From positions 3,658,680 to 3,722,679 of the forward strand of contig NZ_KK073768.1 of assembly GCF_000582685.1 (NCBI RefSeq): a stretch of DNA of 64,000 nucleotides, read 5' to 3'. The stretch is from [Scytonema hofmanni] UTEX 2349 (GTDB lineage: Bacteria > Cyanobacteriota > Cyanobacteriia > Cyanobacteriales > Nostocaceae). Made by a program: the position numbers and the translations under genes. Below, one piece after another: positions 60,578 through 64,000 of the stretch. The notes under the pieces were generated by a model. The model did not search any database and had not been told where the DNA came from. It saw only the letters and a list, made by a program, of their open reading frames with translations. Position 1 is the first letter of the stretch. Each line of letters starts with the position of its first letter.

Positions 60578-60630
60578 GTACAGAGGCGATTAATCGTGTC
60601 TCTTGTACAGACGCGATTAATCGCGTCTCT
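60578..60630. repeat. Two adjacent GTACAGACGCGATTAATCGC-type palindromes
   Basis: Variants of the GTAGAGACGT family with centre CGATTAATCG, just upstream of the ABC-F gene. A GGGTGGGCAATGCTCACCCT stem precedes them (60541-60560). Confidence 0.75.
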
Positions 60631-60654
60631 ATCCAATAACCACTAACCATTTAT

Positions 60655-62562
60655 ATGAGTATTATTACATTACAATCAATCAGTAAAGACTTTGGCATTA
60701 AAGAAATTTTAAAAGATGCCAGCTTTAGTCTCGATGCTACTGATAAAGTAGGTTTAATTGGCACTAACGGTTCTGGCAAATCAACATTATTAAAAATGAT
60801 TGCCGGACTAGAACCGCTTGATAGTGGTCAAATTTTAGTTAATAATTCTAAAATTATCTATCTTCCCCAGCAACCAGACTTAGACGAAAATTGCACAGTT
60901 TTAGAGCAAGTTTTTGCTGATAGCGGTGAACAAATGGCTTTGGTGCGGGAGTATGAAGAACTTTCTGATAAAATAGCTCACAATCCAGAAGATAATCAGT
61001 TAATGTCCCGCTTGTCTGTGGTCATGCAAAAGATGGAAGCGACTGGTGCTTGGGAGTTAGAAACTAACGCCAAAATCATCTTAACAAAGTTAGGAATTTC
61101 CGACTTTAACGCGACTATCGGCACATTATCTGGAGGCTATCGCAAACGCATTGCTTTAGCAACAGCTTTGCTCTGCGAACCGGATGTTTTACTCATGGAT
61201 GAGCCGACAAACCATCTGGATGCTCTTTCTGTGGAATGGTTGCAAACGTACCTGCATCGTTTTCGCGGCACACTTTTATTAATAACTCACGATCGCTACT
61301 TTTTAGATCGCGTTACCAATCGTATCATTGAAATTGACCGAGGCGACATTTACACATACGCAGGTAACTACTCATATTATCTAGAAAAGAAGGCTTTAGC
61401 TGAAGAATCTGCTGTTAGCAGTCAACGCAAACATCAAGGTGTATTGCGACGCGAATTAGAATGGTTAAAAAAAGGACCCAAGGCAAGAAGTACGAAGCAA
61501 AGAGCCAGAATTGATCGGGTTCATGCGATGCAAGAAACTGAGTTTAAACAAGTTCAGGGTAAAGTTGATATATCTACAGTTGGTCGTCGCATTGGTAAAA
61601 AAGTTATTGAACTAAATAATATATCCAAAGCATACAATGGACGCACCTTAATTAAAGATTTTACCTACGAATTTAGTCCAGAAGACCGCATCGGCATTAT
61701 TGGTGGTAACGGTGCAGGTAAATCCACTTTAATGGATATTATCACCAAACGCATTGAGCCAGATTCCGGGAATGTAGAAATTGGTACTACAATTCACATC
61801 GGCTATTTTGACCAACATTCAGAAGAATTACTTACAGCGTTAGACGAAAATCAGCGCGTAATTGACTATATCAAAGAAGAAGGCGAATTTGTCAAAATTT
61901 CTGATGGAACTCAAATTACAGCTTCGCAAATGTTAGAGCGATTTTTGTTTCCTGGAAATCAGCAATATTCACCAATTCATAAACTTTCCGGTGGGGAAAA
62001 ACGACGTTTATTTTTGTTGCGTGTTCTCATGAGCGCACCGAACGTCTTGATTCTCGATGAACCGACAAACGATTTAGATGTGCAAACATTAGCAGTGCTA
62101 GAAGAATATTTAGAAGATTTTTCTGGCTGTGTAATTGTAGTTTCTCACGATCGCTACTTTTTAGACAGAACAATTGACAAAATTTTCGCCTTAGAAGATG
62201 GCGGTAATTTACGCGAATATCCTGGTAATTACTCAATTTATCTCGACTACAAAAAAGCTGAAGAAGCAGCACTACAACAAATCGCTCCCGCTAAAGAAAA
62301 GCTAAAAACTGTAGATGCTGAACCGAAAAATACAGAAAATAAAAAGCGTCGTCTATCAAGTTGGCAAAAACGAGAATTTGAGCAGTTAGAAGGGAAAATT
62401 GCTCAGTTAGAAGATGAGAAAGCACAAGTAGAAAAAGCGCTGACAAATGTCCCACCAGGGAATTATACCCAAGTGCAGAAATTGTACGATCAAGTGGAAA
62501 CGCTCAAGCAAGCGATTGATGTAGCGACTGAACGGTGGATGGAATTAGCAGAGATGCATTAA
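60655..62562 (+). CDS. ABC-F family ATPase (Uup-like)
   Basis: A 635-residue cytoplasmic protein with two ATPase domains and no membrane helices. Walker A: GTNGSGKST and GGNGAGKST; signatures: LSGGYRKR and LSGGEKRR; Walker B: VLLMDEPTNHLD and VLILDEPTNDLD. A P-site tRNA interaction linker lies between them, and a C-terminal coiled-coil (about 560-635, KREFEQLEGKIAQLEDEKAQVEKAL) is typical of Uup. ABC-F proteins bind the ribosome and relieve stalling or handle DNA-linked events. Single gene, no resistance context. Confidence 0.9.
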   Translation: MSIITLQSISKDFGIKEILKDASFSLDATDKVGLIGTNGSGKSTLLKMIAGLEPLDSGQILVNNSKIIYLPQQPDLDENCTVLEQVFADSGEQMALVREYEELSDKIAHNPEDNQLMSRLSVVMQKMEATGAWELETNAKIILTKLGISDFNATIGTLSGGYRKRIALATALLCEPDVLLMDEPTNHLDALSVEWLQTYLHRFRGTLLLITHDRYFLDRVTNRIIEIDRGDIYTYAGNYSYYLEKKALAEESAVSSQRKHQGVLRRELEWLKKGPKARSTKQRARIDRVHAMQETEFKQVQGKVDISTVGRRIGKKVIELNNISKAYNGRTLIKDFTYEFSPEDRIGIIGGNGAGKSTLMDIITKRIEPDSGNVEIGTTIHIGYFDQHSEELLTALDENQRVIDYIKEEGEFVKISDGTQITASQMLERFLFPGNQQYSPIHKLSGGEKRRLFLLRVLMSAPNVLILDEPTNDLDVQTLAVLEEYLEDFSGCVIVVSHDRYFLDRTIDKIFALEDGGNLREYPGNYSIYLDYKKAEEAALQQIAPAKEKLKTVDAEPKNTENKKRRLSSWQKREFEQLEGKIAQLEDEKAQVEKALTNVPPGNYTQVQKLYDQVETLKQAIDVATERWMELAEMH

Positions 62563-62574
62563 GAGAATTAAATT

Positions 62575-62667
62575 TCACCGACGAGGATGTTTGCGGATAT
62601 AGGCTAATAATTCTTCTCGTGTCACATTTACTCCTAACTTGCACACCAATTCTATGTGAGGTTGCAC
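62575..62667 (-). pseudogene. Possible C-terminal gene remnant
   Basis: On the minus strand the frame reads QPHIELVCKLGVNVTREELL... and ends KHPRR-stop, protein-like but only ~30 residues before it runs into a dispersed repeat (62680-62740). Probably the tail of a gene interrupted or replaced by the repeat. No family recognised. Confidence 0.3.
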
Positions 62668-62867
62668 ATAATGCCCACAGGCTGGAAACCTGGGGCTAAA
62701 CGAACAAAGCCCACCTGCGTGGGCTAAATTAGGCGCATCTTCACACAGAAATGGTATCAGTCTTCTTTAGAAGACTTTAGCTATTAGCCTTAGAATTCAT
62801 TCTAAGGCGGTTGTTGCAACTGATGCAAGATATGGAGTTTATGGCTAAAGTCGAATTTAATAAGCAA

Positions 62868-63095
62868 AATGCCATTTGACTTATTCAAAATGCCATTTGA
62901 CTTTCTCATTTCGGTGTTTTCCGCAAGCAAAATAAGCTTTTACTTTCTCAAAATGAGCTTTTGCTTTCTCATTTTGGTGTTTTCCACAAGCAAAATAAGC
63001 TTTGACTTTCTCAAACCCCAGTTTGCTTTCTCATTTCGGTGTTTTCCGCAAGCAAAATAAGCTTTTACTTTCTCAAACCCCAGTTTGCTTACTCA
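62868..63095. repeat. Degenerate ~62-bp tandem repeat, about 3.5 copies
   Basis: Copies contain TTTTCCGCAAGCAAAATAAG followed by CTTTTACTTTCTCAAA and TTTGCTTTCTCATTTCGGTG. Copy lengths are 62-63 bp with a few substitutions. The units abut without spacers, so this is not a CRISPR array. The frame inside it is spurious. Confidence 0.8.
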
Positions 63096-63352
63096 TTTAA
63101 GTAATTCACGCAGTCATCACAACTATCGCTAATGCGATCGCTTGCCGATGCATTTAAAAACACTTGGATGCAGTTCCACAACACCCCTCTTTTTAACAAA
63201 GGGAAGTGGGTGAGGTTTTATGTATCTCACTCAACCGAGAATCGCTATAGTTGAGGGATTTTGGCTTTAGTATAAATAAAATCGACAAGCGATCGCACGG
63301 GAATTGACTATCTTTTTTCTGACCGGAATCGTAGAATTTGAAAGTGTAATCT

Positions 63353-63507
63353 ATATAGGATTCCTATTTGATTTTTGAACAAACACGTAGGGTGTGTTAG
63401 CGGCGAGAGTACGGCACCTTTTCTAGGGGTTTGGTGCGTTACGACGTTCCGTCTAACGCACCCTACAATACTTAAATTTTTTCATAAATTAAACCGGATT
63501 CCTATAT
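63353..63507. repeat. MITE-like element
   Basis: ATATAGGATTCCTATTTGAT at the left is matched imperfectly in inverted orientation by ATTAAACCGGATTCCTATAT at the right; a second inverted pair GTAGGGTGTGTTAG / CTAACGCACCCTAC lies inside (63387-63400, 63453-63466). Non-coding, 43 bp before the EACC1-like gene. Confidence 0.65.
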
Positions 63508-63549
63508 TCCTATATATAGAATATAGATGACGCGACTTTGGAGGTTAAA

Positions 63550-63948
63550 ATGACAGGCGAACCGATTATAAAATTCACCTTTGCCGTTGACGATCCAGAG
63601 TTAGACGATGAGAGACGACAACAAATAGCGAAGAAGCTGCTACAGGAAATCCGGGATTTGGATGAGGTAGAGAAGGCAGATCGTGCAGAAGATTTGAACC
63701 CAGAAGCGGGAAGCAAACCAGGTTTTGCCACTTTGATGGGAGTGCTGACTGCTGAAGTGAGCATGAAGAATGTTAAGAGCTTTTTAGGTTTTCTGGGCGA
63801 TCGCTTGGCAGACAAGCCAATAAAAATTAGTATCAAAGTTGGCGATAAAGAAGTCAACATTGAAGCGAAAAGCCGAAAAGAGCTACTAGAGAGTGAGAGA
63901 ATAGCAAAAGACCTGTTAGCAGCAATGGGTGGTGGAGCAAATGCCTAA
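63550..63948 (+). CDS. EACC1-like effector-associated protein
   Basis: A 132-residue soluble protein from ATG 63550 with GGAGGT upstream. EVEKADRAEDLNPEAGSKPG, LMGVLTAEVSMKNVKSFLGFLGDRL and ISIKVGDKEVNIEAKSRKELLE fit the effector-associated constant component 1 (EACC1) family as I remember it, a small protein that accompanies caspase-, trypsin- or STAND-based conflict systems in multicellular bacteria. Its last eight bases overlap the start of a caspase-like gene, so translation is coupled. The role is inferred from this partnership; a membrane or nucleotide signal is not visible. Confidence 0.7.
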   Translation: MTGEPIIKFTFAVDDPELDDERRQQIAKKLLQEIRDLDEVEKADRAEDLNPEAGSKPGFATLMGVLTAEVSMKNVKSFLGFLGDRLADKPIKISIKVGDKEVNIEAKSRKELLESERIAKDLLAAMGGGANA

Positions 63949-64000
63949 GAAGATAGCGCTGCTAATTGGAGTCAGTGAATACGGTGAAGGTATCCCTCCC
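63941..64000 (+). CDS. Caspase-like peptidase (C14), N-terminal fragment, continues outside window
   Basis: The ATG at 63941 lies within the end of the EACC1-like gene and opens MPKKIALLIGVSEYGEGIPP, the first strand and loop of the caspase fold (KxALLIGxxxY). Only 20 residues are in the window, so the catalytic His and Cys cannot be seen. Coupling to EACC1 suggests an effector module of a conflict system. Confidence 0.7.
   Translation, partial: MPKKIALLIGVSEYGEGIPP

Noticed and set aside
62868..63095. CRISPR array
   Set aside because: Units are contiguous, long and degenerate with no unique spacers; no cas genes are nearby.
1..64000. tRNA and rRNA genes
   Set aside because: I looked for T-loop signatures and rRNA-like tracts and saw none; a short tRNA could be missed by eye.

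Overview
The window is chromosomal DNA of a filamentous, heterocyst-forming cyanobacterium of the Nostocales. Evidence: frequent GCGATCGC (HIP1) octamers, a phycobilisome core gene (apcF), a CP12-type Calvin-cycle regulator, cyanobacterial glutamine synthetase beside its inactivating factor gifA, a patX gene ending in the HetR-binding RGSGR motif behind a TCCGGA (DIF-type) promoter element, and many small dispersed palindromes and MITE-like elements. Genus and species cannot be fixed from the sequence alone. I saw no rRNA, tRNA or CRISPR array.

Layout. 1-1.8 kb: the end of a C5-methyltransferase, a probable partner endonuclease and a truncated STAND-type sensor domain. 2.9-9.7 kb: CadD-type transporter, a membrane-anchored sulfonate/nitrate-type binding protein, a GHL10 glycosidase-like lipoprotein or secreted protein, a PEP-CTERM protein and an EGY-type site-2 protease. 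10-13.6 kb: a 1198-residue TPR-CHAT protein. 14.4-19.2 kb: two translationally coupled DUF2231 membrane proteins followed by coxBAC of an alternative terminal oxidase whose subunit II has lost the CuA ligands. 20-21.5 kb: coaBC and DUF2555. 21.9-25 kb: a TonB-dependent receptor bracketed by four copies of a promoter/short RNA/terminator cassette. 25-36.9 kb: FAD oxidoreductase, patX, methyltransferase, parDE, gifA/glnA, apcF, DUF29, tlyA, cp12 and a DUF697-type GTPase.

37.2-50.7 kb is an accessory island. It is bounded by 69-70 bp direct repeats that reproduce the 3' end of mntC. It carries a GAF-PAS histidine kinase with a NarL-type regulator, a DsbA-like protein, three CPBP membrane proteases (two in GC-rich, clearly foreign DNA), decayed partial copies of several of these genes, RidA, a quinone reductase, SnoaL-like proteins and a prolyl oligopeptidase that has lost its propeller. 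50.6-53.6 kb is a manganese-type ABC transporter (mntC divergent from mntA-mntB). An IS1182-like element (17-bp inverted repeats, ACTT target duplication, transposase broken by two frameshifts) follows at 53.6-55.3 kb. The rest holds a PD-(D/E)XK-like protein, an ABC exporter, an SPFH protein, DUF1824 and an ABC-F protein. At the right edge an EACC1-like gene overlaps the start of a caspase-like gene, the beginning of a conflict system that runs out of the window.

The observation I consider most novel is at 21.9-25 kb. All four cassettes have a TTGNNN-17-TATNNT-like promoter and would produce a ~71-nt RNA that starts GUGUGUGAGGAGCAAG and ends in a 14-bp hairpin plus U6. The GUGUGAGGAG stretch is complementary to the unpaired core of the cyanobacterial sRNA Yfr1 as I remember it. 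The ribosome-binding site of the TonB receptor between the cassettes carries GTGTGAGG too. This suggests an RNA-sponge arrangement controlling an outer-membrane receptor; the sequence and geometry are seen, the function is inferred.
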